DNA of 64,000 bases from Actinomadura rupiterrae (GTDB lineage: Bacteria > Actinomycetota > Actinomycetes > Streptosporangiales > Streptosporangiaceae). A program made the translations under genes and the position numbers. The stretch lies in the NCBI RefSeq assembly GCF_024172125.1, contig NZ_JAMZEA010000001.1, forward strand, positions 558,001 through 622,000, in the 5' to 3' direction. The notes beneath the pieces are model-generated. The model was given only the letters and a program-made list of their open reading frames with translations. It ran no database searches and was not told the DNA's origin. Shown here piece after piece: positions 52,961 through 63,243 of the stretch; position 1 is the stretch's first letter, and every line of letters begins with the position of its first letter.

Positions 52961-53288
52961 ATGTTGACTTGTCAAGAAGTCGGACGCCTGAGCATCCACC
53001 ACCAGACACTAGTCGGTCAACGCGCGAGATGCCAACGGGATTCCCCGGGGCCTGGGAATGGTGACGCCCCGGTGGGGCGAACGTGTCGCACCCACCGGGG
53101 CCGACCGGCAGGGTCAGGGCCGGTCCGGACGGCAGAGCCTCCCCCGAGACGAGGCTCTGATCTCATCACAGGCGACTGAGTCCGCAACCCCCCGAGCGGG
53201 ATCAGTCACCTGTGAAGACGTCCAAGACGGGCCCGATGGTTGCGCCGGTCACGTCAAGAGATCACAAAAGCCGGCGGGCGGGTGGCGT
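52961..53288. other. tmRNA promoter region, no gene
   Basis: TTGACTTGTCAA palindrome at 52964-52975 directly upstream of the RNA start. GC-rich hairpins follow, including the likely PBP terminator. Plus-strand frames here are shadows. Confidence 0.5.
53167..53214 (-). terminator. Hairpin after the PBP-like gene
   Basis: CACAGGTGACTGA-type 13-bp arms (53167-53179, 53202-53214) with one G.U pair on the minus strand and a 22-nt loop, 75 bp after the stop. Confidence 0.5.
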
Positions 53289-55337
53289 TCAGTGCTTCGT
53301 CGGCTCGTTGGCTGGACGGGTCGGGTCGGTGGTCGGCTGGGTGGTGTGGCCCGGCTGGTTCTGCCCGCCGCCCGACGGCTGGCGCGGCCCGGTGCCGGGG
53401 TTGGTGCCGGGGTTGGTGCCCTGCGGCGGCTTGGTGCTGCTCGGCGGGGACGGCGTGGTGCCGGTCAGGAAGGTCGCGGCGATCTTCGCCGGGTTGACCT
53501 TGCCCTCCACCGCGATCGCGAACGCCATGTCGTCGCGGAAGCCGACGAACCAGGAGACGTACTTGGTCTGGCCGCCCTCCTGGTAGGAGACCACCGTGCT
53601 CACGCCGGAGACCTGGCCGCCGCTGCTGACGTTGGCGTCCTTGGCCGAGCCCGACTGGACGGACCGCCGCACCATCCGCTTCAGGTCCCCGGTCGCGACC
53701 GGGGAGAGGATCTGCGGCTGCGCGGACGGGGTGTCCACAGGGTCCTTGGTGATGTACGGCGGGCGCCACGTGCCGGACGACACGGCCGCGGCCGCGGCGG
53801 CCATCGCCAGCGGCGAGGTGGTCACGCCGCCCTGGCCGGTCGCGACCAGCGCCTTCTGGCCGTCGTTCGCGGCTGTCGGGACCTGCCCGGCGAAGGACGG
53901 GAACAGGCCGCCCCAGTCCTTGCCGAGGCCGAACCGGGCCGCCGACTGGCTCAGGGCCTGCGGCGGGAGCTTGGCGGCGAGCTGCGCCAGGGTCGTGGCG
54001 CAGGACACCGAGAAGTCGCGTTCGAGGGTGCTCGTGCGGGCCGCCTTGCCGGACGGGTTCGCCACGGTCTGCCCGCCGATGTTCGCCGACGCCGGGCAGT
54101 CGGCCTGGGTGTCCTTCGGGACGCCGTTCTGGAGCAGCGCGTCCGCCGTGATGAAGGAGAACGCCATGCCGGGCGGGTAGTGGCCCTCCATCGCCTGGTC
54201 GCGGCCGCGGGTGCCGTGGTTGGCCACCGCCAGCACGTCGCCGGTGCCGGGCCGCACCACGACCAGGGACGCCGGGTACTTCACGTCCGCGAGGGCCTGG
54301 TCGGCGCGCGGCTGGATCTTGCGGTCCAGGGTCGTGACGACGGGCACCGGGTCGTGGCCGGGCCAGGAGTGCAGCGTGGTCACGCTGGAACCGGCCGGGT
54401 CCTGGGCGACGACCTCGATCGTCGGGGTGCCCGCGAGCCGGCGCTGCATCAGCAGCTGCAGGCCGCTGACGCCGATCGTGTCGCCCGGCTGGTAGGGCGC
54501 GCCGACCTGCTGCAGCCGGTCGGCGGTGGCCGCACCGAGCTCGCCGACGACCTCGGGCGCGAACTGCGGCTGGATCGGCGCGTTGACGATCTTGAACCGC
54601 AGGCCGTCCACCCGCCGCAGCCGCTCGATCAGGGTGTCGCCGCCGGCCCGCTGGAGGGTGAGCAGCGGCAGGAACGCCTGCGGCGGCGCGGACTGGACGC
54701 GGCCGAGCAGCCGCTCGCCGTCCAGCCGCCGGCCGCCCTCGATCTTGGTGGTCTTCACCATCTGGTCGATGGTGGCCTTCGGGTCCTTCAGCTCCCCGGG
54801 GATGACCCCGACCAGGTCGGCGGGGACGGCCTTGAGCACCGACCTGGAGTTCTGGTCCTGGATGGACGCGCGGGACGGCACCTGCGTGACGACCGCGAGC
54901 CGCTGCCCGGACCGCAGCAGCGGGTGGATGATCGACGGGTCCCAGCGGATCTTCCAGCTGCCGCCCGTCTGGAGCAGGTGCATCAGGCTGGTGTAGGTCC
55001 AGGGCTCGCCGTTCTCACCGAGGTCGATCTTGACCGAGAACTTCGCGGTGGCGGTCTTGCCGGTTTTCACGACCTTGATCATGCCGAGCTTCAGCGCGGC
55101 CGCGTCGAGCTGGCCGCGGACGCCTCCGAGGGCGGCCTCCACCTGCGCCTTGTCGGTCCCGGTGGTGTGCCCGGCGGCGGCCTTGTAGTTGCCGACCTCC
55201 CAGGCGACCAGGAAGTCCCGGACCGCGGGCATGGCCGACCGCTCGGCGAAGCACGCCGACGCCGAGCCGCCGACGAGGACGACGCAGGCCCCCGCCGAGA
55301 TCGTCCGGCGCGCCCTGCTGCGGCCTCGGAGGTTCAT
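53289..55337 (-). CDS. Penicillin-binding-protein-like pseudoenzyme with NTF2-like N-terminus
   Basis: 682 residues from ATG 55337 (AAGGG five bases before). A signal/lipobox-like start (GGSASAC), an NTF2/MecA_N-like domain (VRDFLVAWEVGNYKAAAGHT), a dimerisation domain and a transpeptidase fold. All three active-site motifs are changed: S-x-x-K reads MAFS in YPPGMAFSFIT, S-x-N reads SCATTL, and KTGT reads SGVST before WFVGFRDDMAFAIAVEG. The rest of the fold is conserved. It probably binds wall precursors or partners without acylation. Pro/Gln-rich tail. Confidence 0.85.
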   Translation of the reverse strand: MNLRGRSRARRTISAGACVVLVGGSASACFAERSAMPAVRDFLVAWEVGNYKAAAGHTTGTDKAQVEAALGGVRGQLDAAALKLGMIKVVKTGKTATAKFSVKIDLGENGEPWTYTSLMHLLQTGGSWKIRWDPSIIHPLLRSGQRLAVVTQVPSRASIQDQNSRSVLKAVPADLVGVIPGELKDPKATIDQMVKTTKIEGGRRLDGERLLGRVQSAPPQAFLPLLTLQRAGGDTLIERLRRVDGLRFKIVNAPIQPQFAPEVVGELGAATADRLQQVGAPYQPGDTIGVSGLQLLMQRRLAGTPTIEVVAQDPAGSSVTTLHSWPGHDPVPVVTTLDRKIQPRADQALADVKYPASLVVVRPGTGDVLAVANHGTRGRDQAMEGHYPPGMAFSFITADALLQNGVPKDTQADCPASANIGGQTVANPSGKAARTSTLERDFSVSCATTLAQLAAKLPPQALSQSAARFGLGKDWGGLFPSFAGQVPTAANDGQKALVATGQGGVTTSPLAMAAAAAAVSSGTWRPPYITKDPVDTPSAQPQILSPVATGDLKRMVRRSVQSGSAKDANVSSGGQVSGVSTVVSYQEGGQTKYVSWFVGFRDDMAFAIAVEGKVNPAKIAATFLTGTTPSPPSSTKPPQGTNPGTNPGTGPRQPSGGGQNQPGHTTQPTTDPTRPANEPTKH

Positions 55338-55346
55338 CGACACCCT

Positions 55347-55820
55347 TCACCGTCTCCTGAGCTTGGCCGCGACCGCCTTCTGCATCTCACGGTCGGCCTC
55401 GCGCTTGGCGATGGCCTGGCGCTTGTCGTAGGCCTTCTTACCACGGCCCAGCCCGATCTCGATTTTCGCGCGTCCGTCCCGGAAGTAGAGCGCCAGCGGG
55501 ATCAGCGTCCAGCCCGGTTCGTCGGTCTTCTGCTCGATCTTCGCGATCTCCTTGCGGTGCAGCAGGAGCTTGCGGCGGCGGCGCGGGGCGTGGTTGGTCC
55601 AGGTGCCCTCGGTGTACTCGGGGATGTGGACGTTCTCCAGCCAGACCTCGTGGTCCATGACGTGCGCGTAGCCGTCGGCCAGCGAGGCCCGTCCGGCGCG
55701 CAGGGCCTTGACCTCGGTGCCCATCAGCACCAGGCCGGCCTCCCAGGTGTCGACGATCTCGTAGTCGTACCGGGCGCGCTTGTTCTGGGCGATCAACTTT
55801 CGCCCCTGCTCACGTGGCAC
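55347..55820 (-). CDS. smpB: SsrA-binding protein SmpB
   Basis: 157 residues. Contains [40 protein letters not shown] and the basic C-terminal tail that enters the ribosome. Usual length. Partner of the nearby tmRNA. Confidence 0.98.
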   Translation of the reverse strand: MPREQGRKLIAQNKRARYDYEIVDTWEAGLVLMGTEVKALRAGRASLADGYAHVMDHEVWLENVHIPEYTEGTWTNHAPRRRRKLLLHRKEIAKIEQKTDEPGWTLIPLALYFRDGRAKIEIGLGRGKKAYDKRQAIAKREADREMQKAVAAKLRRR

Positions 55821-55922
55821 GGGAATTCAGCCTCGGTTCTGGTCGGGTGACGCCGGCCCGCCGTCCGGAGGGCACACCCGTCGGACGTCGGAAACGTGCG
55901 TCCGGTGCCGGGCGCCTCGCCG

Positions 55923-55982
55923 CGGCATCGGACGCGCAGGCCCATGCCGGACGCCTCGGCCGGCATCGGACACGCAGGCCCA
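55923..55982. repeat. Two 22-bp direct repeats, 38-bp period
   Basis: CGGCATCGGAC[GA]CGCAGGCC CA occurs at 55923-55944 and 55961-55982 in the spacer between smpB and ftsX. Confidence 0.6.
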
Positions 55983-56062
55983 ACGGCGGAGCCGCCCGCG
56001 TCCGCAAAGGTGGACGGGGCGGCATCCGTAACGCCGGACCTGGGCCCAGTGTAGGCGGGTGA

Positions 56063-56968
56063 TCAGATGCGCAGGTATCGCCGCAGGGTGAGGAAGGACG
56101 CGACCGCGCAGAGCAGCACGCCGAAGCAGATCGCGACGATGATCACCAGGGACACCGATCCCCAGCCGAGTCTGGACGCCATCTGGATGTTGCTGGCGAG
56201 CCGGTCGACCAGCAGCATCTTGGAGAAGACCAGCAGCACCGCCGAGAGCAGGCCGCCGATCAGGCCGGCGATCGCGCCCTCCAGGATGAACGGCAGCTGG
56301 ATGTAGGTGTTGGACGCGCCGACCAGCCGCATGATCCCGGTCTCCCGGCGCCGGTTGAACGCCGACAGCCGGACCGTGTTGCCGACCAGCAGCACCGCCG
56401 CGATCACCTGGATGCCCGCGATGATCAGCGCCGCGCTCTGCAGGCCGCCGAGGATCCGGAAGAACTTCTTCAGGATCTCCTGCTCGTTGATCACCTGGTC
56501 GACGCCGGGCTGGGCCAGCATCGCCTGGGAGACGGCCTTGTACTGCTTGGGGTCCTTCAGCCGGACGCGGTAGGAGTCGGGGATGTCGCCGGGCTTGGTG
56601 CTCTGCACGAAGCCGGGGGTGGAGGAGAAGCGGTCCTTGAACCGCTCGTAGGCCTGCTCCTTGCTCTCGTACTCCACCTTCGACACCTGCGGGAGGCCCT
56701 GCAGCCGCTGCTTCAGCGCGTCCTTCTGCGTCTGGTCCGCGTCCTTGCCCGCGCAGGACGGGTTGGACGAGGTCTTGGCGCACAGGAAGATCGAGACCTC
56801 GATCTTGTCGTACCAGTAGTTCTTCGAGGAGTTGGCCTGGTTGTGCAGCAGCAGACCGGTGCCGAAGAGCGCCATGGCGATGGCGACGGTGATGACGAGG
56901 GAGATCGTCATCGTGAGGTTCCGGCGGAGACCGATCCAGATCTCCTGGAGAACGAACTGTGCGCGCAT
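56063..56968 (-). CDS. ftsX: Cell-division protein FtsX
   Basis: 301 residues. N-terminal RAQFVLQEIWIGLRRNLTMT, first membrane helix, an extracellular domain, and three C-terminal helices (ALIIAGIQVIAAVLLVGNTV, AIAGLIGGLLSAVLLVFSKM, VSLVIIVAICFGVLLCAVAS). With FtsE it controls peptidoglycan hydrolases. Confidence 0.95.
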   Translation of the reverse strand: MRAQFVLQEIWIGLRRNLTMTISLVITVAIAMALFGTGLLLHNQANSSKNYWYDKIEVSIFLCAKTSSNPSCAGKDADQTQKDALKQRLQGLPQVSKVEYESKEQAYERFKDRFSSTPGFVQSTKPGDIPDSYRVRLKDPKQYKAVSQAMLAQPGVDQVINEQEILKKFFRILGGLQSAALIIAGIQVIAAVLLVGNTVRLSAFNRRRETGIMRLVGASNTYIQLPFILEGAIAGLIGGLLSAVLLVFSKMLLVDRLASNIQMASRLGWGSVSLVIIVAICFGVLLCAVASFLTLRRYLRI

Positions 56969-57175
56969 GCCTCGCTGTCCTTGATCGCCTGTGCCCCGGT
57001 GGGAGCTTCGAGTGCCGGTGCAGGCTACCTGCTCTGCTACCGCTGGGCCGGGCGGGCCGGACCGGGATCCTCATCCTGGTACGCGGCGGACCGCCGTCGG
57101 GTTCGGTGGCCTGGCCCCGGTCCCCGGCCCGCCGGCCGGAGTTCGGTGGCCTGGTTTCGGTGGCCTGGGAGGGGG

Positions 57176-57865
57176 CTAGTACGCCTGGCCGTAGACGCCG
57201 CGGGACTGGTCGCGGACGACCCGGCCGTCCTCCAGCTCGACGACGCGCTTGCGGAAGGCGTCGACGATGGCGGCGTCGTGCGTGGCCATGACGACGGTGG
57301 TGCCGGTCCGGTTGATCCGGTCGAGCACCTTCATGATGCCGATGGACGTCGCCGGGTCGATGTTGCCGGTCGGCTCGTCCGCCAGCAGGATCATCGGCCG
57401 GTTCACGAAGGCGCGGGCGATCGCGACGCGCTGCTGCTCACCGCCGGACAGCTCGTCCGGCATGCGGTGCGCCTTGCCCTCCAGGCCGACCAGGTCGATC
57501 ACCTCGGGGACGACCTTGTTGATGAAGCGGCGGGGCTTGCCGATCACCTCAAGGGCGAACGCGACGTTCTCGAACACGTTCTTGTTCGGCAGGAGCCGGA
57601 AGTCCTGGAACACGCAGCCGATCCGGCGGCGCAGGTGCGGGACCTTCCAGTTGCTCAGCTTGTTCAGGTCCTTCCCGGCCACGTGGACGTGCCCCTGGGA
57701 CGGCCGCTCCTCCTTGAGGATCAGGCGCAGGAAGGTCGACTTGCCGGACCCGGACGGGCCGACCAGGAACAGGAACTCGCCCTTCTCGATGGCGACGTTC
57801 ACGTGCTGGAGAGCGGGCCGGTTCTGGTTCTTGTAAGCCTTGGTGACGTTGTCGAAGTGGATCAC
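57176..57865 (-). CDS. ftsE: Cell-division ATP-binding protein FtsE
   Basis: 229 residues from GTG 57865. Walker [10 protein letters not shown], signature [14 protein letters not shown], Walker [10 protein letters not shown] and H-loop ATHD. A 207-bp spacer with GGTGGCCTGG repeats separates it from ftsX, longer than the usual overlap. Confidence 0.97.
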   Translation of the reverse strand: MIHFDNVTKAYKNQNRPALQHVNVAIEKGEFLFLVGPSGSGKSTFLRLILKEERPSQGHVHVAGKDLNKLSNWKVPHLRRRIGCVFQDFRLLPNKNVFENVAFALEVIGKPRRFINKVVPEVIDLVGLEGKAHRMPDELSGGEQQRVAIARAFVNRPMILLADEPTGNIDPATSIGIMKVLDRINRTGTTVVMATHDAAIVDAFRKRVVELEDGRVVRDQSRGVYGQAY

Positions 57866-58240
57866 GGCTGCATCACGGCGGTTTCAGCACCATTCTTGCG
57901 AAGGACCCGCGCGGACCCGGGGACGGACCACTCAGCGTAGCCCTCGGACCTACATCGGGCTCGGAACACTCGACCTTAAGGGCTGGATCCGCGGAACCGG
58001 TAACCGGTCGTCCGCAAACCCCGTCCCACCTGCGAGGACTCCGGCCTTCGCGGCCGCCGGAACCGGGACCGGCTCGACGGACCGCATGGACCCGTGCAGT
58101 GTAGAGGCGGGAACGGGCCGACTCGACCGCACGGACCCCTGACCGGCACCAGGACTTTACAACCGGGGCGGGGCGTTTGCCGGGGAATCGCGCCTAAAGT
58201 TCTCAGTGACAGATAGTTCCCGATCGAGAGGGGCAGCCGG
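57866..58240. other. Divergent promoter region, no gene seen
   Basis: 375 bp between ftsE and the small zinc-ribbon gene. Contains GAACCGGTAACCGGTC-type inverted bits but no convincing coding frame. Confidence 0.5.
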
Positions 58241-58426
58241 ATGAGCTGCGAACATCTGGTCTGCGCGAACTGCTCGGGGCCGGTCGTCGAGGGCCGCTGC
58301 CCGACCTGCCGGGCCGCCCGCGCCGAGGTGCACCGGCACGGCCCGAACGTCCCGCCCGCCCTCGTCCTGGCCGGGCTGGTGGCCCTGCTCTTCGTGGCCC
58401 TCCTGCTCCAGCGCCTCTACGGCTGA
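58241..58426 (+). CDS. Small zinc-ribbon membrane protein
   Basis: 61 residues. Zinc ribbon with CEHLVCANCSGPVVEGRCPTCR, then one C-terminal membrane helix (PALVLAGLVALLFVALLLQR). GAGGGGC upstream of the ATG. Function unknown; the ribbon faces the cytoplasm if the N-terminus is inside. Confidence 0.8.
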   Translation: MSCEHLVCANCSGPVVEGRCPTCRAARAEVHRHGPNVPPALVLAGLVALLFVALLLQRLYG

Positions 58427-58513
58427 CCTCCGGGACGTCCGCGGAGCGCCCGAGGAGATTCGCCGAGCGTTCACCGAGGGACTGGAGCCGCTTGGCCGGG
58501 CTTGGGGGTCGGC

Positions 58514-59575
58514 TTAGCTGGGCTTGGGGGTCGGCGCGGTGGCCTTGCTGATGGTGCCGAAGTAGCCGATGACGTCGGCCTTCGGCAGGTTCGCGTTGTT
58601 CTTGGGGTTCGCCGGGTCGGACGCGGCGAGCTGCAGCGTCTCGGTGTAGTCGATGTCATATCCGGGGACGGTGCCGTCCAGCAGGTGCGCGGCCTCCGGC
58701 GGTATCGGCGGCTTGCGCTTCGGCCGGTCCTTCGACTTCACGTAGAGCGAGTTGTTGCGGAACAGGGAGTACAGCACCAGCCCGCCGCCCTGCTCGGCGC
58801 GCAGGGCGAAGATCGGGTACGGCGTGGCGACGACCACGCTGGAGAAGCCGAGCCCCTGGTGGCGGGCCTTCTTGCGGGCCTGCTGGATATCGGCGTTCAT
58901 CCCCGTCGTGACCGGCCCGGACGCCATCACCTTGGACGCCACGCTCGACGGCCCCTCGGCGGCGATCGTCGCCTGGATGCCGGGCAGGTCGCGCGGCCGG
59001 ATCAGCACCGAGGTGTCGCCGGTCTGCAGCGCGGTCGCGTAGCCCTGGCCGTCCAGGACGACCTTGGGCGGCTTCGCCTTCGGGTCGAGGTCGGTCTCCA
59101 GGCTCAGCTTCCACTGGTCGCCGGGCGAGCGCAGGATGAACGCCATGAGCGCCGTCCGCTCGCTCTTGGGCTTGCCCTGCTCCGTCCGCGGGACGGCCGC
59201 GACGAACCACTGCGGGTACGTCTTCACCTCTTGGAACTTCGGCACGTAGAACGTCGGCTTGCCGTAGGTGAACCGCGGCACCGGATCGCCGTTGTGGGAC
59301 GCCTTGCGGAACTCGGCCGCGGTCAGCGCGTACTGGCCGTCCACGACCCAGCTCAGCGCGAGCCGCTCGTCCCCGGACGCGCGCGCGACGTCGTCGTTCA
59401 CCGACCACGACCTGAACCGGTCGGCGGCCAGCTGCGGCGTCAGCGCCACGGGCGTCGGCGTCGGACGCGGCGGAGCCGGCGTCACCTTCGCCTTCGCCCC
59501 CCCGCCGCCGCAGGCCGCCGCGGTCAGGGCGAGCAGCGCTAGGACGGCCGTCGCCGCCCGGTCGATCCTCGGCAC
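58514..59575 (-). CDS. Lipoprotein, first of two related ones
   Basis: 353 residues from GTG 59575 (GAGGGGG four bases before); a GTG at 59638 would add 21 residues in front of a good signal sequence. Lipobox LTAAAC. The body has FRKASHNGDPVPRFTYGKPT and RDLPGIQATIAAEGPSSVAS, shared in plan with the protein at 61201 (RWFAAD/QWFVAA, TLNEGP-like block, YALRTRDGGALVWY/FALRAEQGGGLVLY). Function unknown; surface-anchored. Confidence 0.8.
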   Translation of the reverse strand: MPRIDRAATAVLALLALTAAACGGGGAKAKVTPAPPRPTPTPVALTPQLAADRFRSWSVNDDVARASGDERLALSWVVDGQYALTAAEFRKASHNGDPVPRFTYGKPTFYVPKFQEVKTYPQWFVAAVPRTEQGKPKSERTALMAFILRSPGDQWKLSLETDLDPKAKPPKVVLDGQGYATALQTGDTSVLIRPRDLPGIQATIAAEGPSSVASKVMASGPVTTGMNADIQQARKKARHQGLGFSSVVVATPYPIFALRAEQGGGLVLYSLFRNNSLYVKSKDRPKRKPPIPPEAAHLLDGTVPGYDIDYTETLQLAASDPANPKNNANLPKADVIGYFGTISKATAPTPKPS

Positions 59576-59691
59576 CGCGCCCCCTCGCACCCGCCCGCCG
59601 GCCTCCGTGGCCGTGCCCACCGTGATTGTGCCATTCACAGGGTATTGGGCGATCGCTCGGGCACTGGCCGGACGGCGATAAGCTCTGTTAC

Positions 59692-60810
59692 GTGGCTGCC
59701 ATCGATCCTCAAGATCAGCTCAAGGAGCTCGACGCGACGCTGTCCGGCATCGAACAGGTGCTGGACCTGCCCGCCATGGAGCGGGACATCGCCGGGCTGC
59801 GCGAGCAGTCGGCCGACCCCGAACTCTGGAACGACCAGGAGCGCGCCCAGACGGTGACGCGCAAGCTGTCCCACCTCGAAGCCGAGATGAACCGCGTCAC
59901 CGGGCTGCGCCAGCGCCTGAACGACGTCGAGACCCTCTACGAGATGGCCAGCGAGATGGACGACGCCGACACCAAGACCGAGGCCGACACCGAGCTGGTC
60001 GCCGTGCACAAGGCGATCCAGCAGCTCGAAGTCCGCACCCTGATGTCCGGCGAGTACGACGCGCGCGAGGCGCTCGTCACGATCAACGCCCAGGCGGGCG
60101 GCGTCGACGCGGCCGACTGGGCGCAGCAGCTCCAGCGCATGTACATCCGCTGGGCCGAGCGGCACAACTACCCGACCGAGGTCTACGAGACGTCCTACGC
60201 CGAAGAGGCGGGCATCAAGTCGACCACGTTCGTGGTGAAGGCCCCCTACGCGTACGGCACGCTGCGCGGCGAGCACGGCACGCACCGGCTCGTCCGCATC
60301 TCCCCCTTCGACAACCAGGGCCGCCGCCAGACCTCGTTCGCGGGCCTGGACGTCGTCCCGGTCGTCGAGCAGAGCGACCACGTCGACATCGACGAGAGCG
60401 ACCTGCGCATCGACGTGTACCGCTCGTCCGGGCCGGGCGGCCAGGGCGTCAACACCACCGACTCGGCGGTCCGCATCACCCACCTGCCGACCGGCATCGT
60501 GGTGTCCTGCCAGAACGAGCGCTCGCAGCTGCAGAACAAGGCGACCGCGATGAACGTCCTGCAGGCCAAGCTGCTGGAGCGCAAGCGCCAGGAGGAGGCC
60601 GAGAAGATGGCCTCCCTGCGCGGCGAGGGCACCAGCTCCTGGGGCACCCAGATCCGCAACTACGTCCTGCACCCGTACCAGATCGTCAAGGACCTGCGCA
60701 CCGGCGTCGAAGCGGGCAACCCCACCGCCGTCCTGGACGGCGACATCGACGACTTCATCGAAGCCGAGATCCGCTGGATGCGCCAACAGGAATCCGAACC
60801 CACCTCCTAA
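59692..60810 (+). CDS. prfB: Peptide chain release factor 2
   Basis: 372 residues from GTG 59692. The stop-codon recognition loop reads [14 protein letters not shown] (SPF tripeptide, UGA/UAA) and the catalytic loop [10 protein letters not shown] (GGQ). No in-frame UGA frameshift site at the start, unlike E. coli. No strong ribosome site. Confidence 0.97.
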   Translation: MAAIDPQDQLKELDATLSGIEQVLDLPAMERDIAGLREQSADPELWNDQERAQTVTRKLSHLEAEMNRVTGLRQRLNDVETLYEMASEMDDADTKTEADTELVAVHKAIQQLEVRTLMSGEYDAREALVTINAQAGGVDAADWAQQLQRMYIRWAERHNYPTEVYETSYAEEAGIKSTTFVVKAPYAYGTLRGEHGTHRLVRISPFDNQGRRQTSFAGLDVVPVVEQSDHVDIDESDLRIDVYRSSGPGGQGVNTTDSAVRITHLPTGIVVSCQNERSQLQNKATAMNVLQAKLLERKRQEEAEKMASLRGEGTSSWGTQIRNYVLHPYQIVKDLRTGVEAGNPTAVLDGDIDDFIEAEIRWMRQQESEPTS

Positions 60811-61200
60811 CCCCCCACCAGCCGAGCCCCGTCGACCGAGCGCCATCACTTGGCCTCTCCACGCGCCCGGGGTGCGGCACGCGTCGGACCGGCTGAGCAC
60901 TAGCACCTCGGCCGTTCAGGTGCCCGAGGCGCAGCGCACATCCAACGGGCCGATTGGCGTCGCCTTGGCCGTTCGCCGGGCCTGGGGACGCGGCGCGCGT
61001 CCGACGTGCCAGCCGTCCGAGCGGCGGCTTGGCCATTCCGTGGGACCGGGATGCCGCTGAGGTGGGCGAACGCGGCGGACGAGGGGCATGCGGGTGCGGA
61101 CAAACCTGGCATCACTCTCATAACGCATTCGCAGCGTGACGAAGTGATGACTCTGCGATGATGTTCAGCGGAACGCATCACCTCTCTCTCGGGGGCCGCC
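60811..61200. other. 390-bp spacer, no gene seen
   Basis: No convincing frame on either strand. The right end holds a GGGGG ribosome site for the lipoprotein at 61201. Confidence 0.5.
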
Positions 61201-62361
61201 ATGCCCGCTGAACCGAAGCAGTCCGCTTCCAGCCGTCCCGCCGTGCCGCAAGCCCCTCCCGCAGACCGCGAGGACGAGCGCGCGGCCGGGGTGTGGGCCG
61301 AGCGCTCGGAGGACGGGAGCTATCGCCACACTTCGGCAGTCGCGAACCCGTCCCCGGAGCCCTTGGCATCGCGCGGGCAATCTTTGGGCACGTCGGCGGC
61401 GCGCGGGCGTGTCGCTGCGTCCGCGGCCGCCCTTCTGGCGGCGGGCTCGCTCGCAGCGGGCTGCGGAGGCTCGGACGCGGGCGCGAGCTCACCCCCCGCG
61501 CTGACGCGCGACCAGGCCCGCCAGGTAGTGGCGTCCTACGCCGGGACGATCGGGGAGGCCGGCAGCAAGCTGGACGCGTCCCTCCTGCCCAAGGCCGAGA
61601 CCGACCCGCAGCTCGCCATGGACACCGCGGCCGTGAAGCTCCGCCGCGCCGCCAAGGCCAAGACCGGCACGCTGAAGCTCTCACACGTCAACGCGCTCGT
61701 CCCGCGCCTGTCCGGGTATCCGCGCTGGTTCGCGGCGGACGCGGTGAGCGGCACCGGCAAGGAGGCCCTGCGGCACGCGCTGCTGTTCACGCAGGAGAAG
61801 GCGGGCGCGCCCTGGCTGCTCGCCTCCGACCCCTTCCCCACGGACGCCGCGCTCTCCCGCGTCACCCTGGACCGCGACGGGTACGCGGCGTCGGTCGCGC
61901 CGTCCGAAGGCGGCCTCGCGATCGCGCCGGACAAGCTCGCCGCCGCCCACGCCACCCTGCTCAACGAGGGCCCGAAGGCCGCCGGAGCGTCCAAGCTGGC
62001 CCCCGGCCCCAAGACGACCGAGGCCTTCGCGGCGCTGCGGCAGGCCGAGACGGGCCTCCAGAAGGACGGCATCACCCTGGCGTCCCGCTTCGAGGCGGGC
62101 CCGGGCCGCGTCTACGCCCTGCGCACCCGCGACGGCGGCGCGCTGGTCTGGTACGTCCTCAAACAGAGGGAGGCGTACTCCGCGGTGAAGAAGGGCAAGC
62201 TCTCCGTTACGGGCGACCTTGTCGGGCTCGCCCCGCCATCGTCCGTCTCCACTCGCATGGACACCACTGTGCTGGTCCAGTACCTCGCGTCCGTGCCCGC
62301 CAAGGGCCGCGCCGCCGTGACCGGCATGTACCGGAAAGCCGTGGCCGCAACCGGCCACTGA
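61201..62361 (+). CDS. Lipoprotein, second related copy, with long N-terminal extension
   Basis: 386 residues from ATG 61201. The lipobox (LAAGC) is at about residue 88, after a polar 70-residue stretch. A TTG at 61384 (LGTSAARGRVAASAAALLAA) would give a normal signal sequence and may be the real start. The body (PRLSGYPRWFAADAVSGTGK, HATLLNEGPKAAGASKLAPG) matches the protein at 58514 in order. Function unknown. Confidence 0.75.
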   Translation: MPAEPKQSASSRPAVPQAPPADREDERAAGVWAERSEDGSYRHTSAVANPSPEPLASRGQSLGTSAARGRVAASAAALLAAGSLAAGCGGSDAGASSPPALTRDQARQVVASYAGTIGEAGSKLDASLLPKAETDPQLAMDTAAVKLRRAAKAKTGTLKLSHVNALVPRLSGYPRWFAADAVSGTGKEALRHALLFTQEKAGAPWLLASDPFPTDAALSRVTLDRDGYAASVAPSEGGLAIAPDKLAAAHATLLNEGPKAAGASKLAPGPKTTEAFAALRQAETGLQKDGITLASRFEAGPGRVYALRTRDGGALVWYVLKQREAYSAVKKGKLSVTGDLVGLAPPSSVSTRMDTTVLVQYLASVPAKGRAAVTGMYRKAVAATGH

Positions 62362-62712
62362 GACCCCGTCGGGGCCGGTGCGCTCCGCTCTTCCTGACCG
62401 CTGCAGCGGCCCCGCACCGGCCCCCGACGGTCCACCCCTGCCCCATTCCCCACCCGACCCGGCACAACGCCGTCCCATCTCACAGCTGGCGCCACCCAAC
62501 CAAGCCGCAACCAGGCTCCCCGAAAAGGCACCCGAATCGGCCGGGGCGCCCGAACCAGCCGGGTACCCGAATGCCGCCTTCGCTGAAGGCCCCCCCGTTC
62601 GCTTCCCCAAGCCCGGCGCCCCGCCCCGTTCGCCCCACTCTTTCCCCGGTCGGACGTCGGCCCTCCCCGGGCTCGCTTGACCCGTATCGCCTGCTCCGGG
62701 CACCCTCGTTTC
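62362..62712. other. 350-bp Pro-rich spacer, no gene seen
   Basis: Frames are Pro/Ala-rich and low-complexity. No terminator was obvious. Confidence 0.5.
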
Positions 62713-63243
62713 ATGATCACTATCAGGCCCGCCGGCACCGGAGACATCGCGGCCGTTCTCGGCCTGTTCGACCGCGCCGTGGAGTGGCTCGTCGCCCGGG
62801 GCCAGACCGGCCAGTGGGGCGACCAGCCCTGGACGGGCGATCCGCAGCGGACCGCCCTCGTCGAACGCCTGGTCAAGGCGGGCGGCACTCGCGTCGCCGT
62901 CCTGGACGGCACGATCGTGGGCACAGTGTCCCTGGGCTCGGCCCCGACCTACGCCCCACCCGCTCCCGTGTCAGAGCTCTACGTCGAAGCCCTGGTCACC
63001 GACCGCGCCCACAAGGGCGAACGCATCGGCACGGCACTCCTCCTCCAAGCCCGCGAAGAAGCACTCGCCGCTGGCGTGGCCCAACTCCGCGTCGACTGCT
63101 GGGCCGGAGCCGATGGCGCCCTCGTCCGCTACTACGAGCGCGAGGGCTTCACCCGAGACGTCGGCTTCGTCGTAGAAGACCACCCGCGCGGCCCCTGGCA
63201 CGGCCAAATCCTCGTCCAAGACCTCCAGCACGCCCTCGCCTAA
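62713..63243 (+). CDS. GNAT-family N-acetyltransferase
   Basis: 176 residues from ATG 62713. Begins MITIRPAGTGDIAAVLGLFD, with ELYVEALVTDRAHKGERIGT (acetyl-CoA loop R..G..IG) and VRYYEREGFTRDVGFV. Target amine unknown. Confidence 0.88.
   Translation: MITIRPAGTGDIAAVLGLFDRAVEWLVARGQTGQWGDQPWTGDPQRTALVERLVKAGGTRVAVLDGTIVGTVSLGSAPTYAPPAPVSELYVEALVTDRAHKGERIGTALLLQAREEALAAGVAQLRVDCWAGADGALVRYYEREGFTRDVGFVVEDHPRGPWHGQILVQDLQHALA

Noticed and set aside
52531..53179. Plus-strand coding frames over the tmRNA
   Set aside because: The minus strand has all tmRNA features, so these frames are incidental.
53058..55850. 930-codon plus-strand frame
   Set aside because: It is the antisense shadow of the PBP-like gene and smpB; composition is Gly/Arg/Leu-rich and no family is seen.
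59692..59780. Programmed frameshift in prfB
   Set aside because: The frame is continuous from GTG; no early TGA.
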